DNA of 64,000 nt, from contig NZ_CP020474.1 of assembly GCF_002080415.1 (NCBI RefSeq), positions 2,679,501 through 2,743,500 of the forward strand. The letters run 5' to 3'. Position numbers and translations under genes: made by a program. This DNA comes from Roseovarius mucosus (GTDB taxonomy: Bacteria; Pseudomonadota; Alphaproteobacteria; Rhodobacterales; Rhodobacteraceae). The notes under the pieces were generated by a model. That model saw only the letters and a program-made list of their open reading frames with translations. It had not been told where the DNA came from and did not search any database. Below are positions 10,416 through 19,053 of this stretch, piece after piece (the first letter of the stretch is position 1; each line of letters opens with the position of its first letter).

Positions 10416-12055
10416 GCGCTGTCCCCGCGAATGTCGGGGTGGATGTAATCGGCGAACTGGTCGCGCAGTGTCAGTTTCGAGACCTTGCCGGTGGCGGTCA
10501 TTGGCAGTGCCTCGACCCACAGCAGATCATCGGGCAATTGCCACTTGGCGAAATGCGATGCCATATGGGTGCAGACATCGGCCAGCGTGGGGCGCTCTGA
10601 GCCCGTGGCGACCGCCACCAAAACTGGCCGCTCGTCCCATTTCGGATGCGGCACGGCGATCACCGCGCAGGCAGCGATGCCGGGATGCGAGAGGGCGGCG
10701 TTTTCCAGATCAATCGAGCTGATCCATTCGCCCCCCGATTTCACCAGATCCTTTGAGCGGTCGCGGATCGTGAGCCGCCCCTCGGGACTGACCGAGGCGA
10801 CATCGCCGGTGCCGAACCAACCCTCGCTATCCATCGCGGCGCGGGTGGCCTCGGGGTTGTTGAAATAGCCGCTGATCACAGTGTTGCCGCGTATGTATAG
10901 CTCGCCTGCCGCCTGTCCGTCATGCGGCAGGCGTTGGCCAGCATCATCGACGATCTTGTAATCTACCCCAAAAAGCCGCCGCCCTGCGCAGCATTTGGCG
11001 GTGATCCTCTCTGGCAGCAGTGCCGTTTGCAGCGCGGGGGACAGCACGCCATAGGCCCCAATCGGGCTGGTTTCGGTCATGCCCCACGCCTGTGAGACAA
11101 TGACGCCGCGCGTCTCATAGGCTTCGATCATCACGCGCGGCATGGCCGATCCGCCGACCACCAGATCGGCAAAGCCGGATGGAATGCGGCCCTGTGCCTT
11201 GATCTCCGCAAGCAGCCCCGCCCAGACGGTTGGCACCCCCCAAGCGGAATAGACACCCTCGGCCTCCATGAGGCGAAAGAGGCTGGCCCCGTCCAGATTT
11301 GGCCCCGGCATCACAAGTGTCATCCCCGTGAGCGGCGCCACATAGGGCAATCCCCAAGCGTTGACATGAAAGAGCGGCACCACGGGCAGCACGCGCGCCC
11401 CCGCACGAAAACTGGAGGTCTGGCAAAGCGGCACTTGCAATGCATGCAGCAGAGTGGAGCGGTGTGTGTAGAGCGCGCCCTTGGGATTGCCTGTGGTGCC
11501 AGAGGTGTAGCAAAGACCGGCGGCTGTATCCTCGGGGAAGGTGGGCCAGTCAAAATCGGGCGGCTGCGCGGCCAGCAAATCCTCGTAGCAGAGCGCGTCA
11601 AAAGAGCAGTCCGGCATATGGGCGCGGTCGGTCAGGATCACGAAACGCAGACCCTGTGGTAGATCAGGCAAGATCGCCTCGATCAGCGGCACAAAGGAAA
11701 GATCAAGGAACAAGAGCCGGTCATCGGCATGGGCGATGATGTAAAGCAATTGCTCATGCGAGAGGCGCGGATTAAGCGTATGGCAGACCGCACCGATGCC
11801 GGAGACCCCGTAGTAGAGCTCAAAATGTTGGTGGCCGTTCCATGCCAAAGTGGCAACCCGGTCGCCCTGTTCAACGCCCAATGCGGTCAGCGCCTGCGCA
11901 AGTTGCGCCACCCGCACCAGCGTTTGCGGATAGCTCTGGCGGTGCAGGTCACCTTCAACCCGTGCGGATACGATGCCTTCGGCGGCATGCGCCTCGGCGG
12001 CGTGCAACAGGATGTCTATGATCCTGAGCGGCCGATGCATCATCTGACCCTGCAT
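10412..12055 (-). CDS. Fatty-acid-CoA ligase, AlkK/DmdB-like AMP-binding enzyme
   Basis: A 547-residue adenylate-forming enzyme that activates a carboxylic acid to its CoA thioester with ATP. Motifs seen are the P-loop YTSGTTGNPKGALYTH, WGMTETSPIG, the hinge region GWFGTGDVASVSPEGRLTIRDRSKDLVKSGGEWIS, and a C-terminal TATGKVSKLTLR with the catalytic Lys. Length and the N-terminal pattern resemble medium-chain AlkK ligases and the DmdB methylmercaptopropionate-CoA ligases of roseobacters. The sequence alone does not decide the substrate. First gene of the three-gene operon. Confidence 0.87.
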   Translation of the reverse strand: MQGQMMHRPLRIIDILLHAAEAHAAEGIVSARVEGDLHRQSYPQTLVRVAQLAQALTALGVEQGDRVATLAWNGHQHFELYYGVSGIGAVCHTLNPRLSHEQLLYIIAHADDRLLFLDLSFVPLIEAILPDLPQGLRFVILTDRAHMPDCSFDALCYEDLLAAQPPDFDWPTFPEDTAAGLCYTSGTTGNPKGALYTHRSTLLHALQVPLCQTSSFRAGARVLPVVPLFHVNAWGLPYVAPLTGMTLVMPGPNLDGASLFRLMEAEGVYSAWGVPTVWAGLLAEIKAQGRIPSGFADLVVGGSAMPRVMIEAYETRGVIVSQAWGMTETSPIGAYGVLSPALQTALLPERITAKCCAGRRLFGVDYKIVDDAGQRLPHDGQAAGELYIRGNTVISGYFNNPEATRAAMDSEGWFGTGDVASVSPEGRLTIRDRSKDLVKSGGEWISSIDLENAALSHPGIAACAVIAVPHPKWDERPVLVAVATGSERPTLADVCTHMASHFAKWQLPDDLLWVEALPMTATGKVSKLTLRDQFADYIHPDIRGDSA

Positions 12056-12131
12056 GGTGGTTCCCTCCTTCGTGCCTCAGCCGCGACGGTGGCATGAAAG
12101 CAGAGGGGGATCAATCGGGCCGGAGGAGCCC

Positions 12132-12166
12132 TTGACTTGTTGCGAATAGTTCTCATATTCATTCTC
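12132..12166 (+). promoter_or_regulatory. Promoter with overlapping Fur-family box before the metal ABC operon
   Basis: TTGACT (12132-12137) and CATATT (12154-12159), 16 bases apart, form a plausible promoter. Between and over them lies TTGCGAATAGTTCTCAT (12140-12156), which resembles Fur-family operators of the GCGAATAATTCTCAT kind. By my count, 12142-12160 matches 11 of 19 bases of the classical Fur box. The predicted transcript start falls at about 12167, the A of the ATG, so the mRNA would have no leader. Confidence 0.55.
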
Positions 12167-13156
12167 ATGTCACATCATATCACAGCCTTTCCGTCTCTGA
12201 CCCGCCGCCGCGCGCTTGGCCTAGCGATTGGCGCGGCAGTCCTTGCCTCACGCCCTGCATTCGCCCAAACCGCCCCGCTCGAGGTGGTTGCCACCACCGG
12301 CATGATCGCCGATGCCGCGCGGGTTGTGGGCGGCGACCGGGTTGCGGTGCGGGCCCTGATGGGGCCGGGGATTGATCCGCATTCCTATCGTCAGACCCGC
12401 AGCGATATCGCTGCCCTCGCGCGCGCCGATCTGGTGCTCTGGCATGGCCTCTATCTTGAGGCGCAGATGGAAGAGTTTTTGCTGAAACTCGCCGCCCGTT
12501 CGCCCGTTGTCCCGGTGGGCGAGGCGGTGCCCATGGCCGCGCGCATCGCGCATGAGGATTACGAGGGGCGCTTTGATCCGCATGTCTGGATGGTGCCAGA
12601 GTTGTGGGCCTCTGTTGTGGATCGCATCGCCGAGGCGCTGAGCGCCGAACGGCCCGAGGATGCGGATTTCTTTGCCGGCAATGCCGCGCGCTACAAAGAA
12701 GCACTGGCGCGATTGGGCAACTACGCCACCGGCGCGCTTGCTTCTGTGCCTGAGCCTGCGCGCGTGCTGGTCACGGCGCATGACGCATTCGGATATTTTG
12801 GCCGGGCCTATGGGTATCAGGTGGAGGGCATTCAGGGGCTATCCACGGAATCTGAGGCCGGTCTGGCGCGCATCCGTGATCTGGTCGATCTGCTGGTCAG
12901 TCGTGAAATCCGCGCAGTGTTCGTCGAAAGCACCGTGTCGGATCGTAATATCCGTGCCTTGATCGAAGGTGCGGCGGCCGAGGGGCATCAGGTGATCATC
13001 GGTGGCGAGCTGTTCTCGGATGCCATGGGTACGCCGGGCACCTATGAGGGTAGCTATCTGGGCATGATTGACCATAATGTGACGACCATTGCCAATGCCC
13101 TTGGCGGCACTGCCCCAGCACGGGGCATGGATGGCAATCTGTCGGCAGGGGGATGA
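12167..13156 (+). CDS. Metal ABC transporter substrate-binding protein (SitA/TroA type, Mn/Zn/Fe)
   Basis: A 329-residue periplasmic cluster A-I metal-binding protein. The N terminus carries a twin-arginine-like signal (LTRRRALGLAIGAA, cleavage after AFA). The four ligands expected for the family are present: His in GIDPHSY, His in RFDPHVWM, His in VTAHDAFGYF and Asp in GELFSDAMG. His as the third ligand is the TroA pattern; Mn-specific PsaA has Glu there, so Zn or mixed specificity is possible. The TTG at 12137 is a less likely start than the ATG at 12167. The start lacks a Shine-Dalgarno sequence. First gene of a four-gene operon; ATGA overlap with the ATPase gene. Confidence 0.9.
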   Translation: MSHHITAFPSLTRRRALGLAIGAAVLASRPAFAQTAPLEVVATTGMIADAARVVGGDRVAVRALMGPGIDPHSYRQTRSDIAALARADLVLWHGLYLEAQMEEFLLKLAARSPVVPVGEAVPMAARIAHEDYEGRFDPHVWMVPELWASVVDRIAEALSAERPEDADFFAGNAARYKEALARLGNYATGALASVPEPARVLVTAHDAFGYFGRAYGYQVEGIQGLSTESEAGLARIRDLVDLLVSREIRAVFVESTVSDRNIRALIEGAAAEGHQVIIGGELFSDAMGTPGTYEGSYLGMIDHNVTTIANALGGTAPARGMDGNLSAGG

Positions 13157-13944
13157 TCATGCCATTGGAACTGGTCGGAACACGGCCCGCGCCCAATACC
13201 GACAGCCCGCTATCGATCCGGGGGCTGACGGTGTCTTATGGCGAGAAGCCTGCTGTTTTTTCCGTTGATGTCAATTTTCACCCAAGCCAGATGACGGCGA
13301 TTGTCGGCCCTAATGGCGCAGGCAAATCGACGCTGCTCAAGGCCGCGCTTGGGATCATCCGGCCTCTGTCTGGACAGGTCACAAGCCTTGGGCGTCCGCT
13401 GCAAGAGCGGCGCGCGCAGATTGCCTATGTGCCGCAGCGCGCCAGCGTGGATTGGGATTTTCCGGCCCGTGTGCTCGATGTGGTGATGATGGGGCTGGCC
13501 CGCGAATTGGGTCTCTTGGGCCGGGTACGGGCCAGCCACCGTGCTCGGGCCATGGCCTGTCTCGATCGAGTTGGCATGCAGGGCTTTGCGCATCGCCAGA
13601 TCGGACAGCTCTCGGGTGGGCAGCAACAGCGGGTGTTTCTGGCGCGCGCCTTGGCGCAGGAGGCGGATCTTTATCTGCTGGATGAACCCTTTGCCGGGGT
13701 CGATGCCGCAACGGAAAAGGCAATCATCGCAGTGCTGCATGGCCTCAGGGCCGAAGGCAAGACGGTCATTGCCGTACATCACGATCTGGCCACGGTGGCC
13801 GAATATTTCGACCGCGTGTTTCTCATCAACACCACCGCTATTGCCGAAGGGCCGGTGGCCGAGGTGTTTACCCCCGATCATTTGCAAGCCGCCTATGGCG
13901 GACGGTTGGCGTTGGCGCAGATGGGTGGGGCGGCGGCGGGCTGA
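13153..13944 (+). CDS. Metal ABC transporter ATP-binding protein (SitB/TroB type)
   Basis: A 263-residue cytoplasmic ATPase that powers metal import. It shows Walker A (GPNGAGKST), Q-loop (YVPQRASVDWDFP), signature (LSGGQQQRV), Walker B (LYLLDEPF) and the H-loop (VHHDL). The YVPQR and DWDFP segment is typical of the Mn/Zn ABC ATPase subfamily. It overlaps the binding-protein gene by four bases and is followed after two bases by the first permease. Confidence 0.94.
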   Translation: MIMPLELVGTRPAPNTDSPLSIRGLTVSYGEKPAVFSVDVNFHPSQMTAIVGPNGAGKSTLLKAALGIIRPLSGQVTSLGRPLQERRAQIAYVPQRASVDWDFPARVLDVVMMGLARELGLLGRVRASHRARAMACLDRVGMQGFAHRQIGQLSGGQQQRVFLARALAQEADLYLLDEPFAGVDAATEKAIIAVLHGLRAEGKTVIAVHHDLATVAEYFDRVFLINTTAIAEGPVAEVFTPDHLQAAYGGRLALAQMGGAAAG

Positions 13945-13946
13945 GC

Positions 13947-15146
13947 ATGCTCTGGGACGCGCTCACGCTGCAACTGGGTTATAACGCCACGCTGGTCACG
14001 CTGGGCGCTGCCATGCTGGGCGTGGGCGCGGGTGCGACGGGCACCTACCTTTATCTCGGCAAGCGCGCGCTGGTCTCTGATGCCATTAGCCATGCCACGC
14101 TGCCCGGTGTCGTGCTGGGGTTCATGGTGATGGTGGCGCTGGGTGGCGAGGGCCGGTTTTTGCCCGGTCTGATGCTGGGGGCGGCGCTGTCGGCGGTGCT
14201 TGGTCTTTTGGCGGTGACATGGCTGACAACGCGCACGCGGTTGCATGAGGATGCCGCGATTGGCGCGGTGCTGTCGGTGTTCTTTGGTTTTGGCGTGGTC
14301 CTGCTGACGGTGGTGCAGGTGATGGATGCGGGGCGGCAGGCGGGTCTGGAAACCTTTTTGTTGGGCGCTACCGCGGGCATGCTGCGCGATGAGGCGCTGA
14401 CGATTGCTGCTGGCGGTGTCGTGGTTCTGGCGCTGGTGCGGCTCTTGCATCGGCCCATGATCCTGGTGGCCTTTGATCCGGACTATGCTGTGGGTCAGGG
14501 GATGCGGCTTGCGCGTGTCGATCTGGCGATGATGGGGCTGGCGCTGGCCATTACCGTGACCGGGCTCAAGGTGGTGGGACTTGTGCTTATCGTGGCGCTC
14601 TTGATCATCCCGCCGGTGGCGGCGCGGTTCTGGTCGGAACGCGCAGGCCATGTGGTGATGATCGCGGGCGCGGTTGGCGGGGTTGCTGGCTATCTCGGCG
14701 CGGCGTTTTCCGCTACGGCACCCGACCTGCCCACCGGGCCGCTGATTGTGCTGGCGGCCTTTGCGCTTTTCGTGCTGTCGCTCTTGATGGCGCCGGGTCG
14801 CGGTGTGCTGGCAGCGGCGCTGCGGCATCTGCGGTTCCAGCGGCGGGTGCATCTGCGCCAAGGTCTCTTGGCGCTGGCGGCGGGGCAGCCGGTCTATGAG
14901 CCGCTGACGCTGCGATTGATGCGCCGCGCGGGTCTGGCGCGCGCCGATGGAGTTGCGACCGAGGCAGGGCGTGCCATGGCGGCGCGGGCGCGGCTGGATG
15001 AGCGGCGTTGGCAAATCCTGCGCTCGGACCCGGCGTTCGAGGCAGCGGCAGCGCGGTATGATGGTCTGACCCCATTGGACGAGGTGTTGACGGGCGATCA
15101 GATCGCCGCACTCGACCGGAGGCTTGGGCCAGAGGGGGCGGTGTGA
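13947..15146 (+). CDS. Metal ABC transporter permease 1 with C-terminal winged-helix-like extension
   Basis: A 399-residue ABC-3 family permease. The first ~285 residues hold the expected 8-9 hydrophobic segments and the family motif DAISHATLPGVVLGF. The remaining ~110 residues are polar and carry a run resembling a DtxR/MntR winged helix (LRQGLLALAAGQP, then MRRAGLARADGVATEAGRAMAARARLDERRWQ). Usual permeases of this family end near 280-300 residues. The extension could sense metal or act as a cytoplasmic gate. Confidence 0.9.
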   Translation: MLWDALTLQLGYNATLVTLGAAMLGVGAGATGTYLYLGKRALVSDAISHATLPGVVLGFMVMVALGGEGRFLPGLMLGAALSAVLGLLAVTWLTTRTRLHEDAAIGAVLSVFFGFGVVLLTVVQVMDAGRQAGLETFLLGATAGMLRDEALTIAAGGVVVLALVRLLHRPMILVAFDPDYAVGQGMRLARVDLAMMGLALAITVTGLKVVGLVLIVALLIIPPVAARFWSERAGHVVMIAGAVGGVAGYLGAAFSATAPDLPTGPLIVLAAFALFVLSLLMAPGRGVLAAALRHLRFQRRVHLRQGLLALAAGQPVYEPLTLRLMRRAGLARADGVATEAGRAMAARARLDERRWQILRSDPAFEAAAARYDGLTPLDEVLTGDQIAALDRRLGPEGAV

Positions 15147-16096
15147 TGGGGCAGGATTTCGTCATGCTGTCGCTCGCGCCACTGCTGATTGGCATTGCAG
15201 CGGGGGTGGCCTGTGCGCTGCCGGGGAATTTCCTGCTGTTGCGGCGGCAGGCGCTGATCGGTGATGCGATCAGCCATGTGGTGTTGCCCGGGATCGTGGC
15301 CGGATTCCTCGTGACCGGCATGGTCGCCACCGGGCCGATGATGCTGGGGGCTGCGGCTGCGGCATTGGTGGCTGTGATCCTGATCGAGGCGATCCGTCGT
15401 CTCGGCCGGATCGAGCCGGGGGCGGCGATGGGCGTGGTTTTTACTGCCATGTTCGCGGGCGGTGTGCTGCTCTTGGAACAAAGTGCTGCGTCCGGCGTGC
15501 ATCTCGATGTTCAACATGCGCTTTATGGCAATCTAGAAAGCCTGATCTGGCTGGATGGCTATGGTTGGGGCGCGCTGACCGATCCCGCGGCTTTGGCGGG
15601 TTTGCCGCCCGAATTGGGCCGTATGGTAGCGGTGCTGATCTGCACGACGCTCTTTATCGCGGTGCTATGGCGGCCACTTGTGATTGCAACCTTTGACGAG
15701 GGGTTTGCCCGCGCCATGGGCATCCCAACGGCTATCTTGGGGCTGGCGCTTGTTGCGGTGGCGGCATTGGCGGCGGTGGCGGCGTTTGACGCAGTGGGCT
15801 CAATCATCGTGATTGCGATGTTTATCTGCCCGCCCGCAAGCGCCCGGCTGATGACAGACCGGCTGGGTCGCCAAGTGGCGTGGAGCGTAGGGTTTGCCAC
15901 GCTATCGGCGGTCTTAGGCTATGTGCTGGCGGGCTATGGCCCGCTCTGGCTGGGCTATGACAACGCGGTCAGTGCGGCGGGCATGATCGCCACGGTCTCG
16001 GGCGTGATCCTGGGGGGGGCCGCACTCTGGGGGCCACGGCGGCGCAGTGTCAGCCGCGCAGGCGCCACGCCGCAACCATCAGCCCCGGCAGAATAG
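15146..16096 (+). CDS. Metal ABC transporter permease 2 (SitD/TroD type)
   Basis: A 316-residue ABC-3 family permease with about eight hydrophobic segments and the motif DAISHVVLPGIVAGF. The start ATG overlaps the stop of permease 1 by one base (TGATG); a GTG three bases earlier is possible. Two different permeases after an ATPase is the SitABCD/TroABCD arrangement. The 3' end overlaps the opposing WecG gene by 47 bases. Confidence 0.91.
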   Translation: MGQDFVMLSLAPLLIGIAAGVACALPGNFLLLRRQALIGDAISHVVLPGIVAGFLVTGMVATGPMMLGAAAAALVAVILIEAIRRLGRIEPGAAMGVVFTAMFAGGVLLLEQSAASGVHLDVQHALYGNLESLIWLDGYGWGALTDPAALAGLPPELGRMVAVLICTTLFIAVLWRPLVIATFDEGFARAMGIPTAILGLALVAVAALAAVAAFDAVGSIIVIAMFICPPASARLMTDRLGRQVAWSVGFATLSAVLGYVLAGYGPLWLGYDNAVSAAGMIATVSGVILGGAALWGPRRRSVSRAGATPQPSAPAE

Positions 16097-16799
16097 CCGC
16101 GCAGCGTGCATAGCGCGGCACCAACCGACGTGGGCTGGACAGCATCCGCCATAGCCATTCGAGCGCCAGACGCCGCGCCCAAAGGGGCGCGCGGGGTTGC
16201 ACGCCTGCGATGAAATCAAGACCGGCACCGATGCTGGCAAATCCCATATGCGGCAGTGCGGCGTGGGCGCGGGCGGCGAAAATCTCTTGTTTGGGTGCGC
16301 CAAGCGCCAAAAGGCACAGCCCCGCGCCCGAGGCGCGCAGCGCGGCAATCACTTCTGTCCCTTGCGCGCCCAACGGATCAAACCCCATCGGCGGCGCGAT
16401 GCGTGCGGCAATCACCAGCCCCGGAACACGGTCACAAAGCGCCTCTCCGGCGGCGTGCAAGGCTGCCTCTGTGCTGCCGACAAGGGCCACGCTTGCCCCG
16501 GCCTCTGCCGCCAGCCGCGCCATGGGCACCACCATATCCGCGCCCGGCACCAGCCCGACGGGACGCCCCGCAAGGCGTGACAACCACACCACCGGATTGC
16601 CATCGGCAACCACCAGATCATGCCGTAAATAGGCCGCCAGAAACGCGGAATCGTGGCGCAGTTTCACCAGATGATCGAGGTTCAGCGTTGCCAGAGCAAA
16701 GCCGCGCCGGGCACGAAACCGATCTCTGAGGACCGACAACAGACGCGAGGCATCGCGGGGCGCGATGCGTATCACCTCATCCTGAATGCGAAATTCCAC
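16050..16799 (-). CDS. WecG/TagA/CpsF family glycosyltransferase
   Basis: A 249-residue GT26 enzyme that adds a sugar, often N-acetylmannosamine or its uronic acid, to a lipid-linked precursor of surface polysaccharide. Seen are ATLNLDHLVKLRHD, the conserved VADGNPVVWLSRL (catalytic Asp), PGADMV and the LLALGAPKQEIF pattern. It starts at GTG, with AGGGGG six bases upstream. It points away from the sugar cluster that follows on the plus strand and converges on the metal permease gene. A role in the neighbouring exopolysaccharide pathway is inferred from position. Confidence 0.88.
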   Translation of the reverse strand: MEFRIQDEVIRIAPRDASRLLSVLRDRFRARRGFALATLNLDHLVKLRHDSAFLAAYLRHDLVVADGNPVVWLSRLAGRPVGLVPGADMVVPMARLAAEAGASVALVGSTEAALHAAGEALCDRVPGLVIAARIAPPMGFDPLGAQGTEVIAALRASGAGLCLLALGAPKQEIFAARAHAALPHMGFASIGAGLDFIAGVQPRAPLWARRLALEWLWRMLSSPRRLVPRYARCAAILPGLMVAAWRLRG

Positions 16800-17008
16800 C
16801 CGATCCCCCTGCGACAGTCGCGGCGTTTGATGCTATATGAACCGCAGGACTTGGTGACACTAGGGCGAAATTGCGCGGCTTTCGCGGCGCTGCGAAGGGC
16901 GACTGTGCCCGCGCTGCATCATGGGCTCGCAAAGGCTTGAAACTGTAGGGAAATGGTCAGATTCTCGCCATGATCCTGTGATTAACCGAAGGCCGAGATA
17001 CAGGGGCA

Positions 17009-18163
17009 ATGATGCAGGCACAGGGCAAAGGGAACAGCAGCCGAGAGGCAAAGCTGGGGCGTGTGGCGCTGGTGGGGTGCGGATTCGTTGCCGATCTCTA
17101 TATGCGCTCGCTCGCGGCCCATCCCGAGATTGCCGTGGTCGCCGCCCATGACCATGACGAAGCCCGTATCGCAACGTTTGCAGCGCATTGGGGCGTTGCG
17201 CGTGCGCCAACGCTTGAGAGCCTCTTGGCGCGGCTTAGCCCCGGCGATGTCGTGCTGAACCTCACCAACCCTTCGGCGCATTTTGCCGTGAGCCGCACCT
17301 GTCTGGAGGCGGGCCATCACGTCTGGTGCGAAAAGCCGCTGACACTGGAATTGGCGCAGGCCCGCGCGCTGCATGATCTGGCGGAGGCGCGCGGCCTCAT
17401 GCTGGCTTCTGCGCCCTCGTCCTTGTTGGGCGAGGCAGCGCAGGTGCTGATTGGAGCCGTGCGGCGCGGTGTGGCGGGCACGCCCCGACTGATCTATGCC
17501 GAGATGGATGATGGCTTTATCCCGCAAGCCCCCTACGCCAAATGGCAGAGCGAAAGTGGCGCGGCGTGGCCCCATGCCGATGAATTCGCGGTTGGCTGCA
17601 CGCTGGAGCATGCAGGCTATGTGCTCAGTTGGCTCATCGCGATGTTCGGCAGTGTCACGCGGGTCGTGTCTGCCTCTGCCGAGGTGATCCCTGACAAACC
17701 CGGCGCGAGCGGTGCGCCTGATGTTTCGGTGGCCACGCTTTTCTTTGAAAATGGCCCGGTGACACGGCTGACCTGCTCAATTGTGGGCAGTCATGATCAC
17801 CGTTTACGTATCTTTGGCGACAAGGGTGTGCTTCAGGTGCGTGAAGTCTGGGACAATGCTGCGGCAGTGCGGTTTTACCGGCGGTTCACCTTGCGGCGCA
17901 GGCTGATCGAGCATCCGATCGGGCGGCGCATCCGCGCGCGTGGGCCCTCGCATCCCAAGGTGGGGCGGTGGGGGGCGGCGTCGATGAATTTCGCGCTTGG
18001 TCCAGCCGAGATGTTGGCGGCTCTGGCCGAAGGGCGCGCCTGTCGGCTGACGAATGCAATGGCGCTGCATCTGACCGAGGTGACGCTGGCGCTTCAGGGT
18101 CCAACCGGTGTGGTCGAGATCGAAAGCCGCTGCGCCCCGATGGAGGTTGCCCCATGGGTCTGA
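17009..18163 (+). CDS. Gfo/Idh/MocA-family NAD(P)-dependent oxidoreductase
   Basis: A 384-residue sugar oxidoreductase. The N-terminal Rossmann motif is VALVGCGFVADLYMRSL; the catalytic EKPLTLEL stretch (Lys in EKP) is at about residue 110. The C-terminal domain has the usual alpha/beta fold pattern. Such enzymes oxidise or reduce nucleotide sugars for polysaccharides. AGGGG precedes the two possible ATGs at 17009 and 17012. First gene of a plus-strand exopolysaccharide operon; it overlaps the following epimerase gene by ten bases. Confidence 0.88.
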   Translation: MMQAQGKGNSSREAKLGRVALVGCGFVADLYMRSLAAHPEIAVVAAHDHDEARIATFAAHWGVARAPTLESLLARLSPGDVVLNLTNPSAHFAVSRTCLEAGHHVWCEKPLTLELAQARALHDLAEARGLMLASAPSSLLGEAAQVLIGAVRRGVAGTPRLIYAEMDDGFIPQAPYAKWQSESGAAWPHADEFAVGCTLEHAGYVLSWLIAMFGSVTRVVSASAEVIPDKPGASGAPDVSVATLFFENGPVTRLTCSIVGSHDHRLRIFGDKGVLQVREVWDNAAAVRFYRRFTLRRRLIEHPIGRRIRARGPSHPKVGRWGAASMNFALGPAEMLAALAEGRACRLTNAMALHLTEVTLALQGPTGVVEIESRCAPMEVAPWV

Positions 18164-19053
18164 ACCTGATCGTGACGGGGGCAGGCGGGTTTTTGGGCCG
18201 CGCGGTTATGGCCGAGGCGCGTGCGCGCGGGCATGCGGTGCGCGGGGTGACGCGCGCCGATGTCGATCTGGCGACGGATGATCTGGGCGGGTTTTTCGAG
18301 GACGTTGATTGCGTGATTCATCTGGCCGGGGCGCTCTCGGGCGATTGGGCGGTGCAAACCAGTGACACGCTGAACGCCACACGCCGCCTCATTGCGGCGA
18401 TGCAGGCACAGCCCCTGCCGCCGCGTCTGGTGCTGTCGAGTTCGATCGCAGTCTATAGCGCCGATGCAATGGGCGTTGTCACCGAGGCGACGCCTCTGGA
18501 AGACCACCCTGAGCAGCGTGATGCCTATGCCGGTGCCAAGCTGGCGCAAGAGGCGATGTTGCGCGAGAGTGGTCTGCGGCACACCATCTTGCGCCCCGGT
18601 GCGATCCTTGGACCGGGGCGGGTAATGAATGCCCATTTGGGGCCGGGTATCGGCAGCGCCTTGATCCTGATGGAGCAGGGCGGTGAGGTGCCGGTTGTTT
18701 CTTTGGCCGATTGTGCCCGCGCCTTTGCATTGGCTGCAGAGGCACCGGGCGAGGGGCGCGCGCTCAATATTCTGGGCGCGGACCTGCCGACGCGGGCGCG
18801 GTATGTGGCCGCCCTGCGGCGCACAGGCTGGCCGCGCCATGTGGTGCCGCTCAACTGGCGGCTTATTCTGCCTTTGGCGTGGCTGCTCTCGCCTTTGGGC
18901 GCGCGGCTGCCGGGGCTCTTGCGCCCCGCCGTGCTGCGTGCGCGCATGCGGCCGCTCCGCTATGATATCGCAGCGGCAGAACTGGCGCTTGGTTGGGTGC
19001 CGCAGGATGATTTCGACACCGCGTTTCTGCGCGCGACAAAGGCCGCCACATGA
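18154..19053 (+). CDS. NAD-dependent sugar epimerase/dehydratase (extended SDR)
   Basis: A 299-residue extended short-chain dehydrogenase. It has the nucleotide motif TGAGGFLGRAV, VIHLAGAL, the Ser of SSSIAVYS, and YAGAKLAQE as the YxxxK active site. The longer open frame upstream is a shadow of the previous gene; the ATG at 18154 begins directly before the Rossmann strand. It acts on nucleotide sugars and pairs with the oxidoreductase just before it. Four-base overlap with the GT4 gene. Confidence 0.88.
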   Translation: MGLNLIVTGAGGFLGRAVMAEARARGHAVRGVTRADVDLATDDLGGFFEDVDCVIHLAGALSGDWAVQTSDTLNATRRLIAAMQAQPLPPRLVLSSSIAVYSADAMGVVTEATPLEDHPEQRDAYAGAKLAQEAMLRESGLRHTILRPGAILGPGRVMNAHLGPGIGSALILMEQGGEVPVVSLADCARAFALAAEAPGEGRALNILGADLPTRARYVAALRRTGWPRHVVPLNWRLILPLAWLLSPLGARLPGLLRPAVLRARMRPLRYDIAAAELALGWVPQDDFDTAFLRATKAAT

